NCBI GenBank assembly: GCA_022925895.1
Contig: JAKSYS010000433.1
Span: forward strand, 1-53,271
Length of the DNA: 53,271 bases
Direction of reading: 5' to 3'
DNA from: Fragilaria crotonensis
Taxonomy: Eukaryota; Bacillariophyta; Fragilariophyceae; Fragilariales; Fragilariaceae
Made by a program: the position numbers and the translations under genes. Below are positions 11,059 through 21,680 of this stretch, piece by piece; the stretch's first letter is position 1, and each line of letters opens with the position of its first letter. Below the pieces are notes generated by a model. It did not search any database, was not told the DNA's origin, and saw only the letters and a program-made list of their open reading frames with translations.

Positions 11059-12237
11059 TTATGTCTCCACTATCCGCCATGCAACTTCTTCACCCGCTCG
11101 AAGCGGTGTGACTGTCGTGGCATCCCCAAATTCGTAGGTCCGCGGCACCTTCCATGCCACTTTTTCGAGGATAATCGTCCGTCTTTGGCCTTCAGGTGGC
11201 AAACAGCCGTAATGTTGCGCTCCATAAGTGCTAGCAAAATCATTCAGCGCATCCAATGCTCCCACTGAGTCGAAGGCTTCCGCGTACAATTCGACGGCCG
11301 CATGGGCGGTGTAGATTCCGGCGCAACCGCATGCAGATTCCTTGTCTGTGGTTGGATGAGGGGCTGAATCGGTTCCCAGAAAGAATTTGGGGGATCCGCT
11401 GGTGGCAGCCTTGAGAAGCGCCAAGCGATGCTGTTCGGCCTTAAGAATGGGCAGGCAGTACAAGTGAGGCCGGATACCGCCTACTAGCATGTCTTTGCGC
11501 CGAGGCGGCGACAAAAGCGCGTTAGATGATGACTGTGAACGATTGACAAAAAAAAGTCCATATCTTCTCAGTAAAACGTCGTGAAATGCCAGTCATATGA
11601 ATGCAAACTTACGATTTCGATTAAACAACAAGTGATGGCATGTAATACTGGCCCGGACAGTATCAGGAGCTTCGTTCTGGACGTAGTGCACCGCTTCCTC
11701 CGTCGAAATGTGTTCCATGACAATTTTGAGGGTCGGAAATTTCGCAACTAAGGGTTTCATAATCTGCTCAATAAATATTGGTTCTCGTTCAAATATATCC
11801 GCATCCGTTACTTCCGAATGAATGCACAGGACCATACCCACATCCGCCATGGCCTCTAAAGCCGGATAGGTGTTCTCCACATTAGACACGCCAGCGTCTG
11901 AGTTGGTCGTCGCTCCTGCCGGATAATACTTGCACGCAACAATGTGACCAGTGGCATGGGCCTTGCGGACTTCTTCAGGAGACGTCTTGTCAGTCAAGTA
12001 CAATGTCATGAGAGGCTGCAATGTGGAGTTGGGAGGGAGGCTGTCCAGAATGTGTTGGCGATATTGCAACGCCATTTCAGTGTTGACCACAGGAGGCTTA
12101 AGATTGGGCATGAACAAACAACGACCAAAACGCTGTGCTGCGTGCTTTAGCACCGCAGATGTCTTGCTACCATCACGGCAGTGGTGATGAAAGTCATCTG
12201 GTAGATGGATGGTGATGCGCTGTGGTGTCTCGTCCAT
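11059..12237 (-). CDS. pyrC: Dihydroorotase, bacterial PyrC (class II) type, two exons
   Basis: Exons complement(11059..11492, 11613..12237), 352 residues, close to the roughly 348 of E. coli PyrC. The enzyme interconverts carbamoyl-aspartate and dihydroorotate in pyrimidine synthesis. Visible landmarks: metal ligands in [11 protein letters not shown] (His17, His19), MPNLKPP, the carboxylated lysine in [17 protein letters not shown], metal His in CIHSE and MEHIS, substrate loop [14 protein letters not shown], and the catalytic Asp in FLGTDSAPH. The 120-bp intron (GTAAGT donor) splits the His of NRNHMLVGG. Only the acceptor after AAAG (11493-11496) rebuilds this string; the more pyrimidine-rich CACAG about 45 bp upstream on the coding strand would give an in-frame stop. 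No targeting peptide is seen, so the enzyme is probably cytosolic. Very confident. Confidence 0.95.
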
Positions 12238-12980
12238 GATCGCAAAGGCTGTTGATTGTACTACGCCCTCAGTTCTTGCGGCTGGCGGACGTGTGAAGTG
12301 TGAAGAGTCCCAAGAGTGTGTGGTTGTAACGTGTAACCCAGCAGGACTTGTTTCGTGTACAGTGTACAGGTACTACCGGTAGTACTGTTTCATGGATCCA
12401 GTTCACCGTTCACCACGTCCGATTTCGGTTTTTTACCGGGTACAAGTACATACCAGGTATTATGTATGAACATAGTACCAGGTACTGTACTACCAGTTCT
12501 ACAGGCTACCGGCTGGCGAGTCTACCACAGACCAGCATATTTCCCTCTAAAATAATTATCATACTTCAGTACAGTAGAAGTTCTCATACAAGTACCGGTA
12601 TGCTAGTATTCTCAACTACCAGGTACCAGTACCGTAATATCAGGAATCAGCAGGACTCAGGACTATGAATATGATACTGCGGCTACAATTATAACAGTAA
12701 TGGAGGAATCGTATGTAAAAACTCCAAATGTACCATTTTTTTTTCGTTTTGATCACGGCCTATCTACCGGTACTGGTACTGGTACTGGTACTGGTACTGG
12801 TACTGGTACTGGTACTGTCAAGTTTACTATACAAAGCACGGCATCACCTAAAATCGAGCTCAACAAAGCGCACGAGTGTATCCGAACTCTCTACTAGTAG
12901 AGAATGTTGTGCAGCGACCCAACCCGAGTTCTCAGTGCTCGCAACGCGCATGCGTTCAGAAGCGCGAAATGGCGCCGCGT
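12238..12980. other. Spacer dense in GTAC/ACCGGT words and a microsatellite
   Basis: No gene is recognised. It holds three of the ten TACCGGTA palindromes of the window (12374, 12593, 12765) and the GGTACT microsatellite (12769-12816). Open frames here (such as 12355-12555) are translated repeats. Confidence 0.5.
12769..12816. repeat. (GGTACT)8 microsatellite
   Basis: Eight perfect head-to-tail copies of the 6-mer GGTACT. The unit resembles the GTAC-rich words scattered through neighbouring spacers. Confidence 0.98.
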
Positions 12981-13628
12981 TCATTCATTCGTTCTTTCTT
13001 TGATAACTTGAGGCAAATCGGCCGGTGCGAAGATTTTGCGCCCATCGTCAAGTTCCACCTTATATGGCGCCCACGCGCCTTGCGGCCATGTGTTCTCTCT
13101 GTACCATTTCTGCACAATCGTTCCGCCAAACCATTCGTTTGCACCCACGCGACACAGGACCTTCGTTCCCACCTCAAAGCGCAGCGACGGCATGCGACTT
13201 TCATCGAAATCGTCTGGAGGTTCCGGAGGCCATTCCGCTTCCTCTCCTGCTGCCCACTTGCGCAAGTATTCTTCGGTTGGAAAGTTGTCTTGCAATTCCT
13301 CCAATGTCACTTCGTTGGCCTCCCAGGGGCAACCCAAACATTCCCCTTCCGCCACTGAATTGAACGAGCGAGAAAAATGTGAGTTTCGTCCGTGATATCA
13401 GGGAACGTATGAATTCTACGCAACTGATACGAACCTGTCGAATAATACGGTAATCACGGTGTCTATGGGTGCGCATTCTGGATCACCGCATTGCACTTCT
13501 TGCACTGAAACTACAACTTCTTCTCGAATATCAGAGGGAATTATGTCCAACGCCCAACGCTCAATTCGATCACAGTGTTCTTTTAGTGCTGCCTTTTCAG
13601 CATCCGCATTGACGTTAGGGAGAAACAT
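12981..13628 (-). pseudogene. Stramenopile 'VLCRVG...WYRE' module protein, two exons, one-base frame break
   Basis: Exon 1 (13628-13435) begins MFLPNVNADAEK and runs to ...APIDTVITVLFD. The best intron is 13434-13354 (GTTCGT...TTCAG, 81 bp). Exon 2 then reads SGGRGMFGLPL, and one extra base in the GGG run at 13322-13324 must be skipped to reach EANEVTLEELQDNFPTEE and the rest, down to 12981. The C-terminal part (RFEVGTKVLCRVGANEWFGGTIVQKWYREN...KVELDDGRKIFAP) is a module common in diatom and other stramenopile proteins, often beside MYND or ankyrin domains; here it stands nearly alone in a protein of about 188 residues. Its function is unknown. It is labelled pseudogene because of the frame break, but a homopolymer assembly error is equally likely, since the protein is well conserved on both sides. 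Confidence 0.6.
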
Positions 13629-14152
13629 GTCGATGTGAGTGAACCGAAATAATTGGACTCGGACGTGGAATTCGAGATCTGTGGGTACCGGTGTTGTACT
13701 TGTACTGGTTGTACCTATGTATGAAATACTAAGTCTCGGAGTCCTCGAAGTACTCGTACTTTTTGTAAACAAGCTGTACTCTACCAGTAGTACAGTAGTA
13801 CACTCGGGAGTCTACTTGTCCCAAGAAGGTGCAGACAGCAGACACTGCTCCACCATAGCGTAGTACCAAGTACAGTACTGGGAGCCATGAGTACTGTAAA
13901 TGCAGTACTGGAATACTCAATAATGCAGTAGACTTGTACTCCATACGGTCATCGGTATGATTTCTCAGGCTGCAGGAGAAGACACGGGTATGCATACCGT
14001 CATCAGTGCTACAGTACCTGGTACCGACATTGCTCGTCACATTGTTGGCATTTCCTCTATGCATATGTGCTTTTCGCAGTGCACGCCAACTGACGCGCGG
14101 ACGAGTGATTCCGAGATGCCGAGACCCGAGACACGAGACATGCGTAATGCGT

Positions 14153-16046
14153 ATGGCTGGTTTCACCATCAACACTCCCGAGGTAAGATGTGGTACAAAT
14201 CCTACGGTTGTTCAATAAGTTCGATAGTAGACGTCACCAAACTTTCCTGCGATTTGTTGTTGCGATTGCATAGTGTGTGTGAGATCGATGCACCGTTGTT
14301 TCACATTGGCGGTCGTTGTCACAATGGATTGCTCAATCGTTATAGCATGCTTTATTGCATTCCATCGATAAGGTTGCCTTGAACAAGAAATGGTTGAAGT
14401 TGTGTGCGTTGACCTTTTTCTGAAATCATTCGACCTCTGAGTGCAAGAGTTCCTGTTGCTTAGCAGTGTTCACGATTGCTTCCATGACAAGTTCTTGGAT
14501 TTGTTCCTGCGCGGCTAGTTTCAAGAGCTGTTGACCTATGATATCATGCATGCCTGTAATGTAAGCAGCTCGTGCGAATGCATTGGTCCGTTACGTTCTT
14601 GCCGCAACAAACTTCTGAACCCTCATTCCTCTGAAGAATTGGAAGTAGATGTGTGTTGCACAAGCATTTGCTGTCGTGATCATGTGATCGCAACCGCAGT
14701 TTCCTCGGATGGATGAGGGGAATATGCTCTTGAATTGTGGATTATGTAGATGTGTGGTGTTCCGTTCTTAGCATCATCTTGTTGTTCGTGGTGATAACGA
14801 ACGCGCAAATTATTCAACATGCGAGGAGGTGGAGTATGTTGGTACAGAAATCACTGCGCAACTGTATCTTCTACTGCTGCTCGATTGATTTAAGGCTAAT
14901 GCTGTCACTGCCAAACTCTTCAGCGCGTCCACAACACAAAGGAAGATCTTTGGCGTGGACTTTGCTTACTACAATGCCTTCATCACCCACACTTCCCACT
15001 ATCACTTGGTACTAGGGGATAAGATCGATGGTGATTTTATGCCTCGTATCGATGGGGGATGTATGGTGTGCTTGCTCCTTCCTCTTCACGGGATATTTCC
15101 CATGATAAGGAATGAGAAGTGCATGATAAGTATTGCGACGGTGGAGAAGCAGTCCATCATGATCCTCGTCAACGCCGGTGCAGCCCTTCTTATTTCCGGT
15201 TGCGCTGCTCAAGTTCGATGCGCATACGATGATTTAAAGTGCTAATTCAACTAGTACTACGCATCTTTAGTTGTTTGATTAATAAGACTGTCCTTTTCTA
15301 CAAAAGGTACGGTGCATGACGTATCCATGCAACACTGCTGCATTCTCGTGCTCGTTACTGTGAGCTTGTTGTCACATGCAGCAGCCAGTAGCAAACACCT
15401 TGTCGTGACTGCCACCAACCGTACTCGCCCTTCTTGTCCACAACTTGCACAATAAGTGTGTGTGGTTTAATCTTCTTTGCAAAGTTGACTTATGCATCTG
15501 CCTTGCTGATGATACCTGCCTTTGCCAACGCTGCAACCCATGTCATGGACGGTGGTTATCAATTGCACAGTCTGTTCCTAAGTCTTGGAACAATTCAGCA
15601 CAAAAATTGACGATGACTTGTATGGTCTATACATCCAACGGACTCACTAGTTCATTCTCACAGCAGAGGAGGAAACAGAGAGATATCTCATTGTGCTAGT
15701 TGCTTCCTCGGTCGTTGAAACGGAGTATCAGCACAATCTTCATGACGCATGTGCCGCACCTTGTATCATCGAAATTTGAGAGGCAAGACTTTTGAGATAG
15801 CCTGACTCACTCATACCTCTCGATTTCTAAGTCAATGATAAATACAACGGTTTGGGTGAGTCAGGCTATGGCTACAAGTGCAATGATTCCGAACGCGTTC
15901 AATCTCATCGTCGAGGCTCTTGCTTTCATCGAGTAAAATTGTGTGCTTCGTCGGCTCGGAAGACAAATTGTACTTAAGAGAATACTTCCCGCTGTACAAA
16001 ACGTATTAAGGTCTACCTCAGGATTCTCGAAGGTGAAACCAGCCAT
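14153..16046. repeat. Inverted 15-bp pair encoding MAGFT at both ends of a 1.9-kb segment
   Basis: ATGGCTGGTTTCACC occurs at 14153-14167 on the plus strand and at 16046-16032 on the minus strand. Both copies continue with related peptides (MAGFTINTPEV and MAGFTFENPEV). The minus copy is open for 61 codons (16046-15861). Confidence 0.6.
15797..15869. repeat. 14-bp inverted repeat (hairpin)
   Basis: ATAGCCTGACTCAC at 15797-15810 is perfectly complementary to 15856-15869, with a 45-bp loop. Confidence 0.8.
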
Positions 16047-16562
16047 AGATAGTAGATAGTTTTCGAACTTCGACGAATTCGATAAGCGTCTGGCCGAGAC
16101 CAGATCCTACATATAGTGCAACCGTGCAACCTAATAAAGGAGTTGTATGTATGTTATGTACTCTGGTACCATACTGCTTTCTACTGGAGTACCAGTACTA
16201 CTACTACCTATCCGCAGTAAGGAGTCATTATATTACCAGGCATATCATACACTGTTCGTTGTTCGTATGCATACTGGTACTAGTACTACCGGTAGTACAA
16301 GGTATGCTTAGCACCTGTTACTGTACTGTGTACTGTATCCTTCCACCGATGAGTGTATCGTATGATGCGACACTGGACGCAGGACACGTCGACACGTCAA
16401 TTGTCTCAATTGTACAGTAACAACCAAAAGTTGCCGACCGGTAGACAAGTACGCCGTACAGTTGTGGCGTCATCTACTACAGTAGCGGATTGAGGCGAGT
16501 CCGTTGGATCTAATTTCGCGGTCACTGAATTCCGTCGCATTTCCACTTCACACCAAGCTGCG

Positions 16563-19493
16563 ATGAACGGAGGGGCCAATGACGAGGATCTTTTAGGATT
16601 TGAGGAATCGCCGCCGCAACCATTGGAAAATTTAGGGTCAGCAGATTCCGCTGTTGTAGCACATACGGAGGCTTTTTCAATGGACCACCTGCTGGAGTTC
16701 GCGACTGACGTGCCCATTGCGACCAATGGTGGCAGTCATCCTCCTTTGAAAGATCAGATAGACTTTTTTGGCTCGGTAAACGAGTCGGACGAAGATCTTA
16801 TTCAGATATCACCACCGATGGTTGATCCCTTCGTGGATCATCCCTTTGTGGCACCTCTAGTGGAATCTGAAGTTGAGCAGACAATACAATTCCCGTCATT
16901 GTCGCATCCTTCTGCGACAGTAGAACCCCTTTCGGTCGAGTCATCTCCAGCCGAATATGAACCTGAGCAGACTCTACCCCACGATTCTTTCAATGGTCAT
17001 GTTGAGACAGCAGAACCTCCATTGGCGGAGGCATCTCCCGGCAATCCTGCGACTGAGCAGACTCTATCCCTCGCTTCCTTAAATGGACATGTAGAGTCAG
17101 CCGAACCTGTTTCTACGAAGGCATCTCCCGGCGAACCTGAGACTGAGCGGACTCTACCCCTCGATTCTTTCAATGGACATGTTGAGACAGCAGAACCTCC
17201 ATTGGCGGAGGCAGTTCCAGGCGAACCTGAGATTGAGCGGACTCAACCCCTCGATTCCTTCAATCGACATGTTGAGACAGCAGAACCTCTGTTGGCGGAG
17301 GCATCTCCAGGCGAAGCTGAGACTGAGCAGACTCTGCCCCTCGAGTCCTTCAATGGGCTTCTTGAGACAGCAGAACCTGTGTTGACGGAGGCATCTCCAG
17401 GTGAACCTGAGAAAATGCCGACGCTACCGTTCGATTCATCGTCCAAGTCTCTTGGGACACCAGAGCCTCTTTTATTGGTGCCCTCGGCAGTAACACCTGA
17501 TACTGATCAGAATCTACCAATAGAGCATGAACTGTCGGAGCCATCAAGTTCGCTGGAGTTAATCGGTCTTTCGGAGGAGAAACCAGAAATGTCTCTAATT
17601 GACGTCGTTGCCGCATCATCTGCTGAGGCATCAGTAAACGTGGGCTTACAACCAACCGAGTCGGCTACGAACAAAGTAGAGTTATGCGATGAGCTGATGT
17701 CAGAGAACGACGCTGGCCCGCACGGCAAACCTCTTTCAGAGCTCCATCCTCCAGAGAAAGAAACGAAGTTTCATTATGAGACTTCGCCTGGCCCGGATAC
17801 ATCGGCGAACGTGCCAATGCCAGTTGACCCGTTGGCAGAGCAAACGGAAAGAACAGACGAAGATATGAAGCTCGAGGGTTTGTCGCACGTTGGTGGTCCG
17901 CTTGCCGATACGACTCCGTCCTGGGCATCTCCTGAGGTCGTCGTTGATGCGGCGCCAACGTGGGCGTCAGCCGTAGTGACCGCAACCGTACCAATGACGA
18001 CACTCGACAATATCCCAACAGAACCGTCTTCAGAAGTGGCGGAATTACCTCCAAGCGAGGTCGCTTCATTGGAGTCGATCCACGAGCAACGTGTCCCAGA
18101 TCCTGAAGCTGAAGCTCTCATTCTCGAATTACAAAACTCTATTCAAGAACATCTTAGTGAAAGAGAGGCAGCCACCGAGCGAGCACGGAATGCTGACGAA
18201 CGAGCTCGGAAAGCTGAACTGCGAGTCCAAGAATTGGAGGCCGTAGTGCAAGCCAAATTTGCCTTGGAAAAGGAACTTCAGGCAACCAAGGACTCGTTGA
18301 GCAGCGCTATGACGGATCGCGAAAATTTGCTCAAGGAATTGGACAAGTTGCGCGAAGATCGCGACGAGCACGAACGAATGCAAATCGTCCTGTCGAATCG
18401 ACTGAATGCGGCCAAAAAGAAAGAGGCAGCGAAAGCTAATCTTGCGGAGACTTTAGAAGACAACGTAAAGGTCCTCAGGCACGATTTGGAAAAGACCCAA
18501 TCATCTTTGAAAGAAGTAACAGGAACGAAGGCAAAACTGGCAGAGGAATTGAAAGTAAGCACTGAGGACTACGAACAACGAATTAAAGAACTTGAGACTC
18601 TTCTGGGGGAAAAGAGGCGCCTCAATGAGGACCGCAAGAAAAAGATGAAGTCATTTGTCGAAAATAAACAAGAAGAAGTCAGGGAAGCCAAAGCGCAGAA
18701 CGACGAACTTAACATGGAGCTCTCACAAACAAATCGCTCGCTTAGAGAGCACCATGCTCGGTGGAAGCAACTTCACGCGCAGTGGGTTCAGTCTCAAACT
18801 CGCAACAGAGAACTTCAGCGTGACATCAACCGCATGAAGATGGAATCAGAGAATATGAGTCGCATGGGAGATCAAATGAATGTGAAATTGTCGCAACGAG
18901 CGCAGGAGACAGAAACACACAAGAACAAGCGACTGACCGCCAAACAGGAATTGATGACAGTCTTGGAGACGCTGGAGGCGGAGCGAGAGGTGACCAGCAA
19001 ATTGCAAGACAGTATCAAGTTCACGTTCACCCCCAAGGCCCTGAGTCAACAGCAAATACTGAAAGAAAATCTGCGCGACTTTGAATATGAACTTGTCCGA
19101 CTGTCTCAACGACTTGGAAAACCCCTTCCACCATCCCATGATACGCCTTCTGAAATGTTCGCACTCCAGAACGACGACAGTGAAGTAGAGTCTGAAGGTG
19201 GCCCAGCTGGTAGACGTAGTCGATCACAAATCGATGCAACGCATTTGTTGTCGAATTTGGAAGATGAAACGCAGCGAGTAAGCCAATGCATCATGGCCTT
19301 GGCGGCTAATATTGAGCGATTGCACGTCTTAATCGCGCAGAGTGGGGAACGAACGTGTGCTACGCTTCTCTCCGATCTCTTGGCAGGGACAGTGGCAGCT
19401 CCGGCAGAGGAAGAATCAGGTGACATGTCTGGCCCCAGGCTTGGCCTTGGAACTAACCGACGCTACGGACAGGTGCCGACAGGACACGATTAG
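16563..19493 (+). CDS. Large acidic coiled-coil protein with six 30-residue tandem repeats
   Basis: A 976-residue single-exon protein. Residues 1-134 are acidic and low in complexity. Residues 135-314 are six tandem copies of a 30-residue unit (core TLPLDSFNGHVETAEPPL), exactly 90 bp each in DNA; the last copy is degenerate. A disordered Pro/Ser/Glu-rich linker runs to about 515. From about 520 to 850 there is a long heptad coiled coil rich in Glu, Arg and Lys (ERARNADERARKAELRVQEL...). A short conserved-looking patch follows (TFTPKALSQQQILKENL) and a C-terminal helical region ends near residue 950. No catalytic motif, membrane span or targeting peptide is seen. The design fits a cytoskeletal, Golgi-tether or centrosomal scaffold, but the protein is not recognised. 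The repeats suggest recent unequal crossing over. Confidence 0.85.
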   Translation: MNGGANDEDLLGFEESPPQPLENLGSADSAVVAHTEAFSMDHLLEFATDVPIATNGGSHPPLKDQIDFFGSVNESDEDLIQISPPMVDPFVDHPFVAPLVESEVEQTIQFPSLSHPSATVEPLSVESSPAEYEPEQTLPHDSFNGHVETAEPPLAEASPGNPATEQTLSLASLNGHVESAEPVSTKASPGEPETERTLPLDSFNGHVETAEPPLAEAVPGEPEIERTQPLDSFNRHVETAEPLLAEASPGEAETEQTLPLESFNGLLETAEPVLTEASPGEPEKMPTLPFDSSSKSLGTPEPLLLVPSAVTPDTDQNLPIEHELSEPSSSLELIGLSEEKPEMSLIDVVAASSAEASVNVGLQPTESATNKVELCDELMSENDAGPHGKPLSELHPPEKETKFHYETSPGPDTSANVPMPVDPLAEQTERTDEDMKLEGLSHVGGPLADTTPSWASPEVVVDAAPTWASAVVTATVPMTTLDNIPTEPSSEVAELPPSEVASLESIHEQRVPDPEAEALILELQNSIQEHLSEREAATERARNADERARKAELRVQELEAVVQAKFALEKELQATKDSLSSAMTDRENLLKELDKLREDRDEHERMQIVLSNRLNAAKKKEAAKANLAETLEDNVKVLRHDLEKTQSSLKEVTGTKAKLAEELKVSTEDYEQRIKELETLLGEKRRLNEDRKKKMKSFVENKQEEVREAKAQNDELNMELSQTNRSLREHHARWKQLHAQWVQSQTRNRELQRDINRMKMESENMSRMGDQMNVKLSQRAQETETHKNKRLTAKQELMTVLETLEAEREVTSKLQDSIKFTFTPKALSQQQILKENLRDFEYELVRLSQRLGKPLPPSHDTPSEMFALQNDDSEVESEGGPAGRRSRSQIDATHLLSNLEDETQRVSQCIMALAANIERLHVLIAQSGERTCATLLSDLLAGTVAAPAEEESGDMSGPRLGLGTNRRYGQVPTGHD
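16965..17504 (+). repeat. Six tandem 90-bp coding repeats
   Basis: The unit starts GAGCAGACTCTACCCC, or close variants, at 16965, 17055, 17145, 17235, 17325 and 17415. It stays in frame and encodes the 30-residue repeats of the coiled-coil protein; the last unit is diverged. Confidence 0.9.
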
Positions 19494-19729
19494 TGTCTTC
19501 GACCGCTAGTAGTGCTCCCTAAATCCTCGAGGTTTATGATTTTGGGAGCTGCAAATCGGAGAACATGCTATTGCGTCCGAATTGAGTGTCCACGCGTTTC
19601 ATAGATTCGAAGTTACATTGGTAATCGGTTAAGTTTAAACAGGTTGCACCACATCAAAATGTATGGTGTGCACTCAAGACGTAGAAAAGCCAACGCGATG
19701 TCAGAAACAAGGCACGAAGAGCAAGTGCC

Positions 19730-20575
19730 CTAAGCTTGGGATGGAAACCATTTTAGCATCTTGCAGGTTGTTGCCATGACGTGTACGGAGTCTCGGTAGA
19801 CAGGTTCCCAACGCTCCTCTACTTGTTCGATGTACAACGAGTGGTTTGAAATAGCGCCGCGCTCCTCCATTTCGTACAGACTTGTCCTCAACGTTGGCTG
19901 CTTTGGACCTTGCGATGCATACTCAGGATGAGCCTGAAACGTGCAAAAGATTGGAACGTCGTCACCACTATAGTAGACGGCCCCAAGGATTGGAACTTCG
20001 GGAGTTCCCCCCAGTGATTTCGCCATGCATGGCAAGGTCGCCACAGCGTCACCATGTGTATAGAGCAGGTTCAGAGTAGGTTCGCCATGTCCATGCGCAC
20101 CAAACCCAGTACCGGGTTCCGTTCGGAACGAGCGTATTCCAGCTTGTGTTCCGGATGGGCACTTGGAAGCCAATCCACCTTCCAATGCGTGCGCCAAAAT
20201 TTGATGACCAAAGCAGACCCCCATGGTAGGAATACGTTGTGGCCACAAATTCCTTCGAATAACTTGCTTCAGGTGAAGGATCCAATCATCTGTGTCATAC
20301 GCAGATGAGAAGCTTCCAGGAAGCAAGACACCATCGAATTCCGCATATGATTCAGGATAGTCAAACTGCTGAACTCTGTATATAGTAATCTTGATGGAAA
20401 TGCTCAGGTCCTCTTGCTCAGCAGCTTGCGTCAGCAAGTCCAGAAACATGGTGCCCGTGTGATTTGTCGGTCCATACGGTGCCTGATCTTCGCATCCAAG
20501 CATACACAGATGGAGTGATGCCGTTGGTTCGCCGTCGCCCACGATGGCGTCCAGAACGACTCGATCATCGCGCAT
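19730..20575 (-). CDS. Class I glutamine amidotransferase-like protein
   Basis: A 281-residue protein, the usual size of stand-alone GMP-synthase-like amidotransferases. The triad is visible: nucleophile Cys121 in GVCFGHQILAHAL, and His216 with Glu218 in FQAHPEY. PGSFSSAYD (residues 86-94) is the oxyanion-loop region. These proteins hydrolyse glutamine or related gamma-glutamyl compounds; in yeast and plants relatives act as gamma-glutamyl peptidases or carry no assigned partner. No synthetase domain is attached, so this is not GMP synthase itself. No targeting signal is seen; it is probably cytosolic. It is divergent from the plus-strand gene at 21102. Confidence 0.9.
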   Translation of the reverse strand: MRDDRVVLDAIVGDGEPTASLHLCMLGCEDQAPYGPTNHTGTMFLDLLTQAAEQEDLSISIKITIYRVQQFDYPESYAEFDGVLLPGSFSSAYDTDDWILHLKQVIRRNLWPQRIPTMGVCFGHQILAHALEGGLASKCPSGTQAGIRSFRTEPGTGFGAHGHGEPTLNLLYTHGDAVATLPCMAKSLGGTPEVPILGAVYYSGDDVPIFCTFQAHPEYASQGPKQPTLRTSLYEMEERGAISNHSLYIEQVEERWEPVYRDSVHVMATTCKMLKWFPSQA

Positions 20576-21101
20576 TTTCCTTAGTTATACTGTTATACTT
20601 TATACTTGTCAAAGTTCTGTCCATCGCAACGTAACAAATGCGCAAGGAGAAAGAAGGAAGGGCATTCGGTGAAGTTCCAGCAAATCCCTTTTTTCAGTAC
20701 AGTACTGTAGTACCAGTCTAAAGTGCTCCGTTATACCATCACATGCGCGTCGTCCAAACACAGCAGTACTACTACAGTAGTCTACTACTACCGGTAGTAT
20801 GACAGTAGTCTGGTCTTGGTATAGTGAGAGTTCGTGTTTACTCCACTATGGCACTCTACACGAAGACCATAAGTATAACACTACAGTACATGTTGGATCC
20901 ACGATCAGACCTTCGCCTCCAGACTCCAGACATTCCTCATCGCAAAGATACAAACGATGATCTCCTAGCTCACTAATCGTTGCATCAAGCGTCAAACCCA
21001 CAATTGTCCACGGGAGCTGCTCCTTCGACATAAACCATCAAATCTACCACTCTTTTGTGCGCGTATCTTTGCAACGCGACATTGCAACTAGATATCCAAA
21101 A
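20576..21101. other. Divergent promoter region
   Basis: Intergenic space between the minus-strand amidotransferase and the plus-strand membrane protein gene, so it probably serves both. It is rich in TACTAC/CAGTAG words and has a CTACCGGTAG palindrome at 20788-20797. The short frame 21031-20846 shows no protein character. Confidence 0.45.
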
Positions 21102-21596
21102 ATGCCTGACCCAGACACCGCGTTGGACGGAATCGGTTCGTTGATTCGAATGACTGGTTTCACTGTCCCTTCCCGAGCACGCTTTGTTGGAGAGACGATG
21201 GTAACAGCTTCACTTGCATCCCTGACGGTTGGTATCGTGTGTGGGAATATCGGTTCCATGATTCCTTCGGTCGGTCCGTTGGTTCCATTTCTGTTTGGTA
21301 GTTGGTTCGGCTATTCGGTAGGATTGGTCTCACACTGGCGTACGTCGCAAGACTTGGCCAAAAAGTACGCAAGAATGTACCCGTCGCTCATGCTATATGC
21401 ACTCAATCATCAAGCATGGGATCTTGGTTCCGAACCTGTGGCACAACATGATGAGCCTCTGGAGGAGTGGATCACCAAAGGCGGTTTGGCCCGTACAACT
21501 GTCAGCATTCTCGCAGCGCAGTCCTTGAAGTCATGTGTGCGTGACATTGAGAAACGCGGACGAGACAAGGCAGCTGAAGAGTACTTTAATGATTAA
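21102..21596 (+). CDS. Small membrane protein of unknown function
   Basis: A 164-residue protein from ATG 21102 (MPDPDTALDGIG); the open frame extends upstream only to a GTG. Two hydrophobic segments, about residues 30-50 (VTASLASLTVGIVCGNIGSM) and 55-75 (VGPLVPFLFGSWFGYSVGLV), are rich in glycine and separated by a short turn, suggesting a hairpin in the membrane. The C-terminal half is soluble and ends RDIEKRGRDKAAEEYFND. The family is not recognised. It has an N-terminal soluble part and no obvious targeting motif. Confidence 0.65.
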   Translation: MPDPDTALDGIGSLIRMTGFTVPSRARFVGETMVTASLASLTVGIVCGNIGSMIPSVGPLVPFLFGSWFGYSVGLVSHWRTSQDLAKKYARMYPSLMLYALNHQAWDLGSEPVAQHDEPLEEWITKGGLARTTVSILAAQSLKSCVRDIEKRGRDKAAEEYFND

Positions 21597-21680
21597 GCGA
21601 GACGACAACAATGATCTTAATTTTAATGCACCCTGGCTGCCGAGAATCAGAGTATCAGTTTTGGAATAATGAGGCTATAG

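Larger units (their letters stand above)
13629..16562. other. 2.9-kb gene-poor spacer with inverted repeats
   Basis: No gene is recognised. The outer parts (13680-13950, 16120-16350) are rich in AGTAC/TAGTAC words. The core (14200-16000) has a patchwork of short open frames and may be an old, mutated insertion: it is bordered by an inverted 15-bp sequence (14153-14167 / 16032-16046) that encodes MAGFT in both directions, and contains a 14-bp hairpin (15797-15869). Nothing can be assigned to a known element family. Confidence 0.4.

Noticed and set aside
12769-12816. Regular repeats that might look like a CRISPR array
   Set aside because: A 6-bp microsatellite without spacers in a eukaryotic spacer.
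14955-15245. 96-codon plus-strand frame in the gene-poor block
   Set aside because: No domain, signal or codon pattern to support it.
20846-21031. 61-codon minus frame between two genes
   Set aside because: Short, GTAC-rich spacer sequence, no motif.
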